The notes beneath the pieces were generated by a model. That model was given only the letters and a program-made list of their open reading frames with translations, ran no database searches and had not been told where the DNA came from. Of a stretch of DNA of 64,000 nt, positions 44,755-54,666 are shown in pieces (position 1 is the first letter of the stretch; each line of letters opens with the position of its first letter). The DNA is taken from assembly GCA_026710795.1 (NCBI GenBank), contig JAPOQK010000098.1, positions 1 through 64,000 of the forward strand. Direction: 5' to 3'. The translations under genes and the position numbers were made by a program. This DNA comes from Candidatus Poribacteria bacterium (lineage in GTDB: Bacteria; Poribacteria; WGA-4E; WGA-3G).

Positions 44755-45927
44755 TCATACAATAGGTGATAATTCAGGTAAATCAATCCATTTTCGTGTT
44801 TTCCAAGATTCCATTCCTATTTCTGCTAACTGGACACCTTTAGCACCTTCAAGTAGAGTCCATGGGAAGGGTTCATCTGCAACGACATGCCGAAGGAACA
44901 ACTCCCATTGTGCTCTGAAAGCGTTTTCGTAGGTCTCTTGTTCAGGTACTTTTAGCCAACCATCAAAGAATTTAATCGGTTGTTCAATATCAGGATTCCA
45001 AACAGGACGTGGCGTGCCAGATAAGGGTTGAATCCAACAATCTCTTAAACCGATAACAGCGGAACCTTTTAATCCATCGATTTGTATCGTCAACAGGTCA
45101 TCTCTGCGAACACGAACCGCCCAGGATGAATTAAAATGCGCAATAATTCCACCATCTAATTCAAATGTAGCATAAGCTGCATCTTCTGCAGTGCATTGAT
45201 ACGGTTCATTAGACTCGTCCCAACGTTTGGGAAGATGTGTTGTTGCTATACAGGATACCGCTTTGACTGAACCAAATAGATTATCTAACACATATCTCCA
45301 GTGGCTAAACATATCAAGAATAATACCACCACCATCTTCTGCACGATAATTCCATGAAGGACGTTGGGTTGGAATAGCATCCCCTTGAAAGACCCAATAT
45401 CCGAACTCCCCACGAACAGCGATAATTTTCCCGAAGAAATCAGCATCTATCAATCTTTTTAGTTTCTGTATACCGGGTAGCCAGAGTTTATCCTGAACAA
45501 CACCGTTCTTTAGTCCTGCTTTTGCAGCCTGTTCATATAGACTATATGCATCCGTACTCGTTGTTGCAGAGGGTTTTTCAATATAGATGTGTTTTCCGGC
45601 AGAAATTGCAGTTTTGACGGCATTAACACGGCGAGAGGTAACCTGAGCATCAAAATATACTGTATATGAATCGTCTGCAAGGGCAGCGTCAAGGTCTGTG
45701 CTCCACTTTTCCACACCGGTGGTTTCAGATAACTTTTCTAATTTCGCAGGATTTCTACCAACAAGAAATGGTTCAGGCATTATCACTTCACCATCACCTA
45801 TTGGAATCCCACCGTCTTTTGCTATTGCTAATATGGAGCGAATGAGATGTTGATTAGTTCCCATCCTGCCGGTAACGCCATTCATGATGATACCGACACG
45901 ATGTGTTTTTGAGGTTTGGTTGGTCAT
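44755..45927 (-). CDS. Gfo/Idh/MocA family oxidoreductase
   Basis: NAD(P)-dependent sugar or inositol-type dehydrogenase of 390 residues. The nucleotide-binding loop is unusual (GIIMNGVTGRMGTNQH, GxxGxxG-like), and the family lysine lies in IYIEKPSATTS. The C-terminal part has GGGIILDMFSHWRYVLDNLFG with the likely active-site His. AAGGA precedes the ATG. Cupin, Uma2 and rtcB genes surround it with short gaps. The substrate is not predictable. Confidence 0.82.
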   Translation of the reverse strand: MTNQTSKTHRVGIIMNGVTGRMGTNQHLIRSILAIAKDGGIPIGDGEVIMPEPFLVGRNPAKLEKLSETTGVEKWSTDLDAALADDSYTVYFDAQVTSRRVNAVKTAISAGKHIYIEKPSATTSTDAYSLYEQAAKAGLKNGVVQDKLWLPGIQKLKRLIDADFFGKIIAVRGEFGYWVFQGDAIPTQRPSWNYRAEDGGGIILDMFSHWRYVLDNLFGSVKAVSCIATTHLPKRWDESNEPYQCTAEDAAYATFELDGGIIAHFNSSWAVRVRRDDLLTIQIDGLKGSAVIGLRDCWIQPLSGTPRPVWNPDIEQPIKFFDGWLKVPEQETYENAFRAQWELFLRHVVADEPFPWTLLEGAKGVQLAEIGMESWKTRKWIDLPELSPIV

Positions 45928-45997
45928 TTACAATCCTTATTTATTTCCAGGGAGACTTTACATTCAATTTAGTATTATAGAGAATTATACTAACAAT

Positions 45998-46447
45998 CTA
46001 CTCTTTAGGTTTGTCTGTGCATTGAGGAGCCGCGCCTTCTGGGAGTGGAGGCACATCAATACCTGCTTTTGGGAGTGTGCCAGCGAGTTCCTGTTTCCAG
46101 TGGTCAACATCACCTGCTGGACCATAACAGTAGACCATGTGCATTGGAGTGTCGCTGGTATTCGTTAACTGGTGGAAAACCCAAGAAGGAATGAACACGG
46201 TTTGTCCAGCAGAAATCGTTTGACGTTCTTCACCAAGACACATTTCACCTTCACCTTCAACAATAAAGTAGATTTCTTCCTGTTCGTGATTATGCCATGG
46301 GACTTGTCCTCCGTTTGGCTCTAATACCACGAACCCCATACTGAATTCATTTATCTGTATCGGTGATGCTCCACCGACAAGATTTCTTGTGCGTCGACGT
46401 GCTGGGTATGTTCGTCCTTCAATTTTGCTTACGTCTGCGATTAACAT
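45998..46447 (-). CDS. Single-domain cupin protein
   Basis: 149 residues with the cupin metal motifs: VPWHNHEQEEIYFIVEGEGE (His, His, Glu) and FIPSWVFHQLTNTSD with the fourth His. Extra sequence after the barrel is rich in Pro and acidic residues. May be a sugar isomerase, small-molecule dioxygenase or binding protein. Encoded just before the Gfo/Idh/MocA gene, suggesting the same catabolic path. AAAGGAT supports the start. Confidence 0.8.
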   Translation of the reverse strand: MLIADVSKIEGRTYPARRRTRNLVGGASPIQINEFSMGFVVLEPNGGQVPWHNHEQEEIYFIVEGEGEMCLGEERQTISAGQTVFIPSWVFHQLTNTSDTPMHMVYCYGPAGDVDHWKQELAGTLPKAGIDVPPLPEGAAPQCTDKPKE

Positions 46448-46486
46448 TTTTTATCCTTTCAATGAGAACATGTGAATAGTTGAATA

Positions 46487-47056
46487 CTATTCGAAAAGTT
46501 CTGCTACCTGACACGAGAATCCTTCAACAACCTCTTCTCCGCTGAGTGTGTCGTTTCGTGTGAGGAGTGTTATATCTGTTTCTGAACGATATACATTTAC
46601 AGTTTTTGAACGCTGTTTGATAACCCATACCAACTGTGTACCTGCTTCAAGATATGCAAATACCTTTTCTTCAACTCTGAGGATTGTATCGGTTGGAGAT
46701 ATGACTTCAACTGCAAGATCTGGCGGAACCTGAAATGCTTTACTTTTGTCATCTGGGATTCCGTCTGTTGAAATGAAGGCAATATCAGGTATTAGTATCC
46801 TTTCACCAACTTGGAAACCTGTATCTGGCACATAGACGCGTCCCAAATGATTATCACGAACATACAAATTTAATGGTGAAACTAAATTCATACTAATGTC
46901 ACCGTGTTCTACAGACGTTGGCGGCATTGGCACTAATTCTCCTTTAATATATTCATATCCCTCTAAATCACTTTCAAGGAATTCCTCTAATGTCATCTTA
47001 GGTATCTCAGAGGGTATTTCTTCAGAGGATACTTGGTGAACTTCATGAACTTCCAT
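46487..47056 (-). CDS. Uma2-family (DUF820) endonuclease-like protein
   Basis: Start taken at ATG 47056, since AGGAGG lies 7 bp upstream; the frame is open to 47098. PD-(D/E)XK-fold residues are seen as RILIPDIAFIS, PPDLAVEVISPTD and the following EEKVFAYLEAGTQLVWVI. The N-terminal MTLEEFLESDLEGYEYIKGE is typical of Uma2 proteins, which are widely copied in cyanobacteria and poribacteria with unclear roles. A nuclease fold is known; the target is not. Confidence 0.85.
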   Translation of the reverse strand: MEVHEVHQVSSEEIPSEIPKMTLEEFLESDLEGYEYIKGELVPMPPTSVEHGDISMNLVSPLNLYVRDNHLGRVYVPDTGFQVGERILIPDIAFISTDGIPDDKSKAFQVPPDLAVEVISPTDTILRVEEKVFAYLEAGTQLVWVIKQRSKTVNVYRSETDITLLTRNDTLSGEEVVEGFSCQVAELFE

Positions 47057-47160
47057 TCTTGAACCTCCTACTGTGTACATAAAGGATTTGCTATTCACAA
47101 TTTACCATATAACGCATGTGTAATTCAACCGATTTTGTATCATGGAATTTGGATAAAGTA

Positions 47161-47195
47161 ATAGGCGTGTGAACATAAACTGAACACACGCCTAT
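47161..47195 (-). terminator. Terminator-like hairpin after ppdK
   Basis: Perfect 11-bp stem ATAGGCGTGTG/CACACGCCTAT with a 13-base loop, 24 bp beyond the ppdK stop. The following T-run is weak on both strands. Confidence 0.6.
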
Positions 47196-47218
47196 AGTTA
47201 CAACATCTATAATATCCG

Positions 47219-49852
47219 TTATGCTTTTGCTTCAATGACAGCCTGTGCTGCAGCTAAACGAGCGATTGGTACACGGAATGGGGAACAGGAAACATAGTCG
47301 AATCCTAAACCGTAGCAGAACTTCACTGAATGTGGTTCACCGCCATGTTCACCACAGATACCAACTTTCAGATCAGGTCGTGCTTCGCGTCCTTTTTCAC
47401 ATCCAATCTGCAATAAAGTGCCAACACCTTCCTGGTCCAAAACTTGGAATGGATCATATTCGAGAATTCCATTTTTGACATAATCGTCAAGGAATTTCAC
47501 TGCATCATCCCGACTCATACCGAATGTTGTTTGGGTAAGGTCATTTGTGCCGTAAGAGAAGAATTCAGCTTCTGCAGCAATTTTGTCAGCAGTAAGTGCT
47601 GCGCGGGGTAGTTCAATCATCGTTCCGATGAGGTATTCAACTCGACTACCTGTCTCCTTAAAGACTTCTTCCGCAGTATCATCAACAACTTTACGTTGTA
47701 ATGAGAATTCGTTGACATGTCCAACGAGAGGAATCATAATTTCTGGTAATATTTTGATGTCGCGTTTTGAAACATCTACTGCCGCTTCAAAGATTGCTCG
47801 TGCTTGCATCTCTGTGATTTCGGGATAAACAATACCAAGTCTACATCCGCGATGTCCAAGCATTGGATTGAATTCATGTAACTCCTCTACGCGCTCACGT
47901 AGTTTTTGTGCATCAACATTAATCCTTTCAGCGAGGTCAGTAATTTCAGATTCATTTTTCGGTAGGAACTCATGTAATGGCGGGTCAAGTGTGCGAATTG
48001 TAACCGGATATCCAGCCATCGCCTCAAAGATACCGATGAAGTCTGATCGTTGGTGTGAAAGTAGTTTTGTCAGTGCTTGTTTACGTTCAAATGTGTCATC
48101 TGCAAGGATCATCTCTCGGACCGCATCAATCCCTGTTCCAAAGAACATATGTTCAGTTCTACAGAGACCTATACCTTCTGCTCCGAATCCGCGTGCATTT
48201 TTCGCATCTTCTGGTGTGTCTGCATTGGTTCTAATGTCCAATGTTCGGACTTCATCTGCCCATTCCATAAGAATCCCGAATTGTCCACTGAGTTCAGGTT
48301 GAATTAAGGATACTTGTCCACTAAGCACATCTCCAGTAGAACCGTTGAGGGTAATGAAATCACCTTCTACGTAGCGTTTTCCACCAACGATAAATTCTAA
48401 TGTTTTCTCATTTATAAATAGATCAGAACATCCAGCAACACAACATTTTCCCATACCGCGTGCAACAACAGCAGCGTGACTTGTCATACCGCCACGGGCG
48501 GTCAAAATACCTTCAGCTGCATCCATACCACCAATATCTTCTGGTGAAGTTTCCGCACGGACGAGAATGACTTTTTCACCTTGAGCGGCAAGTTCTTCTG
48601 CTCGGAGTGCAGTGAACACAACTTTCCCAACTGCAGCACCTGGGGATGCTGGTAAACCTTGAGCAATTACTTCAACAGAGGCATCAGGGTCAACACTCGG
48701 ATGTAACAATTGATCAAGATCGTTGGCTGGGACACGCGTTAAGGCAGTTTCTTTATCAATCAAGCCTTCTTCAACCATCTCAACAGCGATACGTACTGCT
48801 GCTTGTCCGGTTCGTTTTCCATTACGTGTTTGCAGCATGTAGAGCGTACCGTCTTGTATTGTGAATTCTACATCCTGCATGTCGCTATAGTGCTTTTCTA
48901 ATTTCAATCCGAAAGCGACTAATTCATCATACGCCTCTGAATTGATATTTCTTAATTCCGATATTGGTAATGGCGTTCTGATACCAGCAACAACATCTTC
49001 CCCTTGTGCATTCATAAGGAATTCACCATAAAACTGGTTTGCCCCTGTCGAGGGGTTACGAGAAAAAGCAACTCCTGTGCCAGAACTTCCCCCCATATTA
49101 CCAAATACCATTGCCTGGATATTCACAGCAGTCCGTCCAAGTTCTTCTGAAATATCGTTAATACGACGGTAGGTGATCGCGCGTGGATTTCCAGATGATT
49201 CAAATACAGCATCGCGTGCCATATCTAACTGACGACGGGGTTCATCAGGAAAATCGCTTCCTGTTTTCTGCTTAATAACACCCTTGAATTCATTGACGAG
49301 TTCTTGCAGATCAGATGCTTCCAATTCCGTATCTAAAGTGACACCCTTGTTCTTTTTCTTTTCTTCGAGCAGATGTTCAAATTCGTCATGGTCAACACGT
49401 AACACTACATTACCGAACATCTGAACAAATCGACGGTATGCATCGTAAGAAAAGCGTTCGTTACCAGACTTTGTGATTAACCCCTTCACTGCATCGTCAT
49501 TGAGACCGAGGTTTAGGATTGTATCCATCATACCGGGCATTGAAACAGCAGCACCGGAGCGTACAGAAACAAGTAGTGGGTCTTCTGTATCTCCAAATTT
49601 TGCATCCAATGCATCTTCTAATTTCTGTAGATTCTCGGTAATTTGTTGGTCAAGACCGTGAGGGTATTTCTTATCGTTATCATAATAGAATTTGCATACT
49701 TCAGTGGAGATCGTGAAGCCGGGAGGTACTGGTATGCCGAGATTAGTCATCTCAGAAAGGTTTGCTCCCTTACCACCGAGTAAGAGTTTCATGGTGGCAT
49801 CACCTTCACCTTCACCAGCTCCAAAGAAGTAAACATACTTCGGTTGAGTCAT
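47219..49852 (-). CDS. ppdK: Pyruvate, phosphate dikinase
   Basis: Interconverts pyruvate, ATP and phosphate with phosphoenolpyruvate, AMP and diphosphate. The 877-residue protein has an N-terminal nucleotide-binding half (GGKGANLSEMTNLGIPVPPGF, SGAAVSMPGMMDTILNLGLN), the phosphohistidine domain GGMTSHAAVVARGMGK with catalytic His near 459, and a C-terminal PEP-binding barrel with GYPVTIRTLDPPLHEFLP and GICGEHGGEP. Family length is normal. GGAGG precedes the ATG. It follows the Pup-proteasome locus by 104 bp and is probably a separate unit. Confidence 0.95.
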   Translation of the reverse strand: MTQPKYVYFFGAGEGEGDATMKLLLGGKGANLSEMTNLGIPVPPGFTISTEVCKFYYDNDKKYPHGLDQQITENLQKLEDALDAKFGDTEDPLLVSVRSGAAVSMPGMMDTILNLGLNDDAVKGLITKSGNERFSYDAYRRFVQMFGNVVLRVDHDEFEHLLEEKKKNKGVTLDTELEASDLQELVNEFKGVIKQKTGSDFPDEPRRQLDMARDAVFESSGNPRAITYRRINDISEELGRTAVNIQAMVFGNMGGSSGTGVAFSRNPSTGANQFYGEFLMNAQGEDVVAGIRTPLPISELRNINSEAYDELVAFGLKLEKHYSDMQDVEFTIQDGTLYMLQTRNGKRTGQAAVRIAVEMVEEGLIDKETALTRVPANDLDQLLHPSVDPDASVEVIAQGLPASPGAAVGKVVFTALRAEELAAQGEKVILVRAETSPEDIGGMDAAEGILTARGGMTSHAAVVARGMGKCCVAGCSDLFINEKTLEFIVGGKRYVEGDFITLNGSTGDVLSGQVSLIQPELSGQFGILMEWADEVRTLDIRTNADTPEDAKNARGFGAEGIGLCRTEHMFFGTGIDAVREMILADDTFERKQALTKLLSHQRSDFIGIFEAMAGYPVTIRTLDPPLHEFLPKNESEITDLAERINVDAQKLRERVEELHEFNPMLGHRGCRLGIVYPEITEMQARAIFEAAVDVSKRDIKILPEIMIPLVGHVNEFSLQRKVVDDTAEEVFKETGSRVEYLIGTMIELPRAALTADKIAAEAEFFSYGTNDLTQTTFGMSRDDAVKFLDDYVKNGILEYDPFQVLDQEGVGTLLQIGCEKGREARPDLKVGICGEHGGEPHSVKFCYGLGFDYVSCSPFRVPIARLAAAQAVIEAKA

Positions 49853-49956
49853 TAAATTCCTCCAATTATTGATTGTGGTCTGAAAGCAGTCAGTGTATTG
49901 ATTATGGTTTGTACTGAAAACTGGTTAACGTTTTCCACAACTGACTACAGTAAAAA

Positions 49957-51318
49957 TTAGATCGAATAAATCATACGACTTGCTTCTTCAAATTCAGGTT
50001 CAAGGGGGTCTGTTGATAGATAGAGTTTTTGATACGGTTCATACAGTTGTATATAACTCCAGTTTACACCACAAAGGACTTTTCCATTATTTACAAGTTT
50101 GATAAATCTGCCGCGGAACTTTGCCCTTGTCCTTTCTGGAGGGGAATGCATCGCTCTACGAATCTGTGTGTCGTCCAAAATCCTTTCGGTTAATCCACGT
50201 TTTTCTGCTTTATAATATACACTGGTATCTTGACGTATATTGTGATATTCTAAATCCAAACGTCTTACTTCTGCGGAATTCCAGTCAAGTGAACGATGTT
50301 TGACATAAGTCTCTATCCATTTTCTTTTGATGACCCAATCAAGTTCACGATCCAATTGCAGCGGGTCTTTTTCAAGTCCATTCATTACGTATTCCCATCG
50401 TGTCATAATCTCGTCGGTCGTTGGGTCAGATTCTTCTTGTGCCAGATACCGTTTTGCACATTCGAAGTATAGCCACTGAAGTTCTATTGCAGAAAGCCGT
50501 TTTCCGTTTTCAAGTTCAATGAGTCGTTTACATGAAATATCTTCAGATATTTCGTGTATGGCTTGCACAGAGTTTCGTAGAGCAAAACGTTCCGTTATAA
50601 AATGGTCTTCAATCATACGGAGAATGATACCAGTTGTTCCGACTTTCAAAAATGTTGAAAATTCGGACATATTGGAATCACCTACGATGACGTGCAAGCG
50701 TCTATATTTTTCTCTGTCAGCGTGGGGTTCATCGCGAGTGTTTATAATACCGCGGGCGGTAGTTGTAGCGATTGAAATTTCTTCGCGGATGTGTTGTGCG
50801 CGTTGGGAAATCTCATAGAAACCTTGGTCGCTTCGTTTAATCTTTCCCGCGCCGGTATATATTTGTCTGGTGACGAAAAAAGGAATGAGCTGTGATGCTA
50901 ACTGCCGAAAACTAACTTTTTCGCGTTCCATTAGATAGTTTTCATGACAGCCGTATGTATTTCCTACAGTATCTAAGTTATTTTTAAAAATTGAGATTCT
51001 TCCGCGAAAACCGTCAGCACGCATTCTCCGTTCAGCTGTTGTTGCGAGCCGAGTGACGATTCTTTCTCCTGCTTTATCGTGCGCCACAAGTTCAATGACA
51101 TCATCACATTCAGGAGTTGCATATTCAGGATGGCATCCAATATCTTGATAAAACCTCGCACCGTTTTCAAGAAATACATCAGGATACATTCGTCCAGAAA
51201 TTATTTCTCGGAATAGATACATTACAACATTCTGTACAGTTAATTTTTTGCCTCTATTTTTGTCTGGGGTACAGATGATTCCGTATTCGGTTTCCAATCC
51301 GTATATTCTACGATGCAT
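49957..51318 (-). CDS. pafA: Pup ligase (proteasome accessory factor A)
   Basis: Links the C-terminal glutamate of Pup to substrate lysines with ATP. 453 residues of the carboxylate-amine/glutamine-synthetase-like fold. The N-terminal RRIYGLETEYGIICT holds the catalytic Asp/Glu region, then GARFYQDIGCHPEYATPECD, FKNNLDTVGNTYGCHENYL, INTRDEPHADREKYRRLHVI and VGDSNMSEFSTFLKVG. Ends LEPEFEEASRMIYSI, like actinobacterial PafA. The insertion loop (WDY...ESPL...DARG) that marks Dop is absent, which separates it from the paralogue at 53140-54624. Its ATG overlaps the prcA end by 11 bp. Confidence 0.95.
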   Translation of the reverse strand: MHRRIYGLETEYGIICTPDKNRGKKLTVQNVVMYLFREIISGRMYPDVFLENGARFYQDIGCHPEYATPECDDVIELVAHDKAGERIVTRLATTAERRMRADGFRGRISIFKNNLDTVGNTYGCHENYLMEREKVSFRQLASQLIPFFVTRQIYTGAGKIKRSDQGFYEISQRAQHIREEISIATTTARGIINTRDEPHADREKYRRLHVIVGDSNMSEFSTFLKVGTTGIILRMIEDHFITERFALRNSVQAIHEISEDISCKRLIELENGKRLSAIELQWLYFECAKRYLAQEESDPTTDEIMTRWEYVMNGLEKDPLQLDRELDWVIKRKWIETYVKHRSLDWNSAEVRRLDLEYHNIRQDTSVYYKAEKRGLTERILDDTQIRRAMHSPPERTRAKFRGRFIKLVNNGKVLCGVNWSYIQLYEPYQKLYLSTDPLEPEFEEASRMIYSI

Positions 51319-52018
51319 GGTTAAATATCTCTGCTATCTCTTCAACTGAAAACCGACGAAATTTACGGCGTCCAGAAGTCGCATCAAGACAACTAACTTC
51401 TATTGTATGTGGTGTTATCTCATACGGTTCCGATTCGTCTACTTCAATAGATTCAAAAGCGCGTGAGGCAAGCTGCAGGGCATCTGCTAATTCTAAACCA
51501 TCTGTGAAGGTTTCATTCAGTTTTTCAGTAATAGCATCTGCTCTTCCGCCTATTACAGCGAACTTTTCGCTTTCCTCATAGGTTCCATCAAAAGTGATCT
51601 TGTAAATCTGACTTCTTGTCTCAGGGTTACTGTCCACCTCACATACAAGAAGTTCAATCTCAAGTGGCTTTACATCCCATCCTTGTGCGATTGCACTCAT
51701 GTGTTGTGAGTATAGGTTTGTCAACCATTTCCCGGTAACATCTTCCCGGTAATAGGTATATCCTTTAACCTCTGCTTCACGAATACCAGCTACTCGAAGT
51801 GCCTCATATTCTGAAACACGTCCAGTTGAAGCAAGCGCGATTCTATCGTAAATTTCAGAAATCTTGAATATTGTTCTACGTGGGTTCTCGGCTACCATTA
51901 GAAGGCCGTTGTTGTACTCTAATACAACCACCTCCTTTGCTTGTTCAATACCCCGATCAACAAAGACCTTTTTATCTTCCCAAATTTGATCGGGTGAAAC
52001 GTAATATGGCGTTGACAT
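51308..52018 (-). CDS. prcA: Proteasome alpha subunit
   Basis: Outer-ring subunit of the 20S core. 236 residues beginning TPYYVSPDQIWEDKKVF, like the actinobacterial PYFISPEQ start that forms the gate. It continues with LLMVAENPRRTIFKISEIYDRIALASTG, characteristic of prokaryotic alpha subunits. The C-terminus adds a charged tail ending VEEIAEIFNHAS. GAGGGA precedes the ATG. The Mpa ATPase should dock to pockets between alpha subunits. Confidence 0.94.
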   Translation of the reverse strand: MSTPYYVSPDQIWEDKKVFVDRGIEQAKEVVVLEYNNGLLMVAENPRRTIFKISEIYDRIALASTGRVSEYEALRVAGIREAEVKGYTYYREDVTGKWLTNLYSQHMSAIAQGWDVKPLEIELLVCEVDSNPETRSQIYKITFDGTYEESEKFAVIGGRADAITEKLNETFTDGLELADALQLASRAFESIEVDESEPYEITPHTIEVSCLDATSGRRKFRRFSVEEIAEIFNHAS

Positions 52019-52056
52019 TGTTCCCTCAATTATAAAACTAAATGAATACAGACTTA

Positions 52057-52845
52057 CTATTGTTCTAAACGTGAGACTAATTCATGGAACATACCTTCAA
52101 CAGTTTCGTCTGAGACATCCGATACACCCTCTTCTGTGATAACTGTCAAAGTAGGAAAGATTTTCCTAATTAAATCGGGACCGCCAGTAGCGATATCCTC
52201 ATCTGCAGCATCCCAAATTGACTCTATTACAGCCTTTAATGCAAATTCTTGATTCATTTCTGGATGAAATATCTTTTTTAAGGTAGACCTTGCATCTTTT
52301 CCACCAGAACCGATTGCATAATAGGCATCTTCCTCATATCTCCCACCAAGAACATCATATTTAAATATCCGACCCTTCCCCTGTTTTAAGTCATAACCCG
52401 CAAATAAGGGTAGGACAATTAGACCTTGCATAGCTAAACTTATATTTGTCCTGACAAGGCTTGAAAGATAATTTGCTTGTCCATCCAAACTTAATGAAGT
52501 TCCTTCCATTTTTTCGTAGAACTCCACTTGAACTTGGAATAGTTTTGCTGTTTCAAAACAAGGTCCAGCAACACCAGCGATTGCAATAGCAGAATGTCTG
52601 TCAATTTTAAACACTTTCTTTATTCGTCTTTCCCCAACTTGGTATCCTTCTGTTGCTTGACGGTCACCAGCAATAATAACACCCTTATCATATACAAGTG
52701 CCAGAACAGTAGTTCCTTCCAAGAAATTGTGTGGAAAGTTCTCCTGCATACCGTTCAGTCGGGTCCAGTCAGCAACATGTTCAGGGGAACGACTTTTCAG
52801 AATTTGTAGAAAATCGGTTGTTCCATAGTCATGGGGTTTGAGCAA
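52057..52845 (-). CDS. prcB: Proteasome beta subunit
   Basis: Catalytic inner-ring subunit. A 44-residue propeptide precedes the mature N-terminal threonine in NFLEGTTVLALVYDKG (cleavage before Thr45). GVIIAGDRQATEG follows with the conserved Asp and active-site region. 262 residues. The start is a TTG, 2 bp after the pup stop. Its ribosome site GGAGGT lies inside the pup codons for the final Gly-Gly-Gln, so translation of pup and prcB should be coupled. Confidence 0.94.
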   Translation of the reverse strand: MLKPHDYGTTDFLQILKSRSPEHVADWTRLNGMQENFPHNFLEGTTVLALVYDKGVIIAGDRQATEGYQVGERRIKKVFKIDRHSAIAIAGVAGPCFETAKLFQVQVEFYEKMEGTSLSLDGQANYLSSLVRTNISLAMQGLIVLPLFAGYDLKQGKGRIFKYDVLGGRYEEDAYYAIGSGGKDARSTLKKIFHPEMNQEFALKAVIESIWDAADEDIATGGPDLIRKIFPTLTVITEEGVSDVSDETVEGMFHELVSRLEQ

Positions 52846-52847
52846 TC

Positions 52848-53045
52848 CTATTGACCTCCACGTTGGATAAAGTTTTCAACGAATTCCTCGGAATCTTCTT
52901 CTAAAATCTCATCAATTTCATCAAGAAGAGCGTCTAAATCGTCAGTCAAATCGTCCACGTTGTCCTTAATTTCGGAATTTGGTTGGATCTCCTCATTTTC
53001 ATTAATGTGGTGATCTCTGTATTCTTGCTGTTTTTCGCGTGGCAT
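52848..53045 (-). CDS. pup: Prokaryotic ubiquitin-like protein
   Basis: 65-residue tag protein. The C-terminal half carries the Pup coiled-coil and tail: DALLDEIDEILEED, EEFVENFIQRGGQ. Mycobacterial Pup ends EEFVRAYVQKGGQ or similar. The final Gln means that Dop must first deamidate it to Glu before PafA can conjugate it. The N-terminal half is acidic, disordered-looking and poor in Lys. AAGGAG lies upstream of the ATG. Short enough to be missed by length filters. Confidence 0.95.
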   Translation of the reverse strand: MPREKQQEYRDHHINENEEIQPNSEIKDNVDDLTDDLDALLDEIDEILEEDSEEFVENFIQRGGQ

Positions 53046-53139
53046 GTTGTACTCCTTTTAATATCAAGGTTACGGTAGTACCGTCTCCTGTATTATCTAA
53101 CATAATTCCATCGGGTAAATCTCTTTTTCAACAAGATCA

Positions 53140-54624
53140 TTAGTCATCAAAACGGATTTTGTTAACGAGTTCATCAACGCTACATGAGTTCAATAATTCA
53201 CCTATAATTGCTTGTGTGCCAAAATGTGGACGTTCCATCATTATTTTATCAAATCCTGTGGGTCCATTGAAAACAATTGAATTCCAACTTACACTGTGAA
53301 TGTTGTTTGGAAACTTTCGTAAACATGTTCCTCTAAAATATGCGCGTGTGTCTAAAGGAGGATGCTGAATTGCATGAACGACCTCCTCTTGTGACAATAT
53401 ACGTTCTACATGTCCGTTCTTGAGTAACCGAGCATAAAGTCCTTTTTCAGGACGAAGGTCATGATACTGAAGATCAAGCATGCGAACGCGCGAGTCTGTC
53501 CATTTAAAACCGTGTCTATTAATATACGCATCAATCAGTTTTTTCTTAATCACCCAATCTAAATGTTGTCCCATACTCATTGGATCAGATTTCAAACTGC
53601 TTAGTACAAATTCCCATTTTTCCAATACATCTATTACTACTGGAGTTCGTTCCTCATTTGATAAGTGTTGATGTGCAAGTTCCAGATATGCTTGTTGGAT
53701 TTCTATAGCAGTCCAATTCCGATCATCTTTCAGGGCAATTTTGTTTTTGCAAGATAAATCTCGTGATACAGATTTTATCACTGCTACAGGATCTTGTAAA
53801 GCAAATTGACTACCAACAACACCTTTTTCGATTAATCTCAGGATGAGAGCAGTAATTCCGACTTTCAAGTAAATGGTGAATTCAGACATATTTGAATCAC
53901 CAACAATGACATGTAAACGACGATATAATTTGGAATCTGCGTGTGGTTCATCACGAGTGTTGATTATTGGACGTTCAACCATCGTGCTAAGTCCCACCTC
54001 TTTTTCAAAGAAATCTGCACGTTGCGAGATTTGGAAATCGGTATCCTCAGTTCCGTTTTCTACCCCTACCTTTCCACTACCTGTGAAAATTTGACGTGTC
54101 ACAAGAAATGGTGTTAATCCATCAACAATATCAGTGAAAGGGATTTTACGCGACATTAAATAATTTTCATGTGCTCCGTAACTATGTCCTTTATAATCTG
54201 TATTGTTTTTGTATATTATTATCTCCTGATTATCCAATAGTAGTTGTTCAGCAGTGAGACGACTTAACTCTAAGATAAGTTCGCCTGCTTTTTCGTATTT
54301 TACCAAGTCTCGTGCGTTTGTGCATTCAGGTGTACAATATTCAGGATGTGCGTGATCAACATAGTACCTTCCACCATTTATTAAAATATCGTTAATGACA
54401 CTGTTATTTGCATCATCTGAAGTAGGATTTTCACCTTCAACCGTAAAACCCCGTGCATCCATCAATGGACTTTCTTGTGCATAGTCCCACAAAATTGTTG
54501 GAATATTACGGTTATTATAGGCATTTACAACCAGTGTTGATGCTGCTACAAGATCTTGTTCTCGTGCATTTTTGACTGAGATGCCGAACTCAGTTTCGGT
54601 GCCGATAATTGTTGGTGCTGTCAT
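53140..54624 (-). CDS. dop: Pup deamidase/depupylase
   Basis: Deamidates the Gln end of Pup and removes Pup from conjugates. 494 residues, paralogue of PafA, with TIIGTETEFGISVKN, the Dop-specific loop LWDYAQESPLMDARGFTVEG, GGRYYVDHAHPEYCTPECTN, YKNNTDYKGHSYGAHENYLM and INTRDEPHADSKLYRRLHVI. All landmarks match actinobacterial Dop in order. A 94-bp gap follows before pup. Confidence 0.95.
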   Translation of the reverse strand: MTAPTIIGTETEFGISVKNAREQDLVAASTLVVNAYNNRNIPTILWDYAQESPLMDARGFTVEGENPTSDDANNSVINDILINGGRYYVDHAHPEYCTPECTNARDLVKYEKAGELILELSRLTAEQLLLDNQEIIIYKNNTDYKGHSYGAHENYLMSRKIPFTDIVDGLTPFLVTRQIFTGSGKVGVENGTEDTDFQISQRADFFEKEVGLSTMVERPIINTRDEPHADSKLYRRLHVIVGDSNMSEFTIYLKVGITALILRLIEKGVVGSQFALQDPVAVIKSVSRDLSCKNKIALKDDRNWTAIEIQQAYLELAHQHLSNEERTPVVIDVLEKWEFVLSSLKSDPMSMGQHLDWVIKKKLIDAYINRHGFKWTDSRVRMLDLQYHDLRPEKGLYARLLKNGHVERILSQEEVVHAIQHPPLDTRAYFRGTCLRKFPNNIHSVSWNSIVFNGPTGFDKIMMERPHFGTQAIIGELLNSCSVDELVNKIRFDD

Positions 54625-54666
54625 TATTTACTTTCGATAGATAATAAATTTAGTGGAATTTCATTC

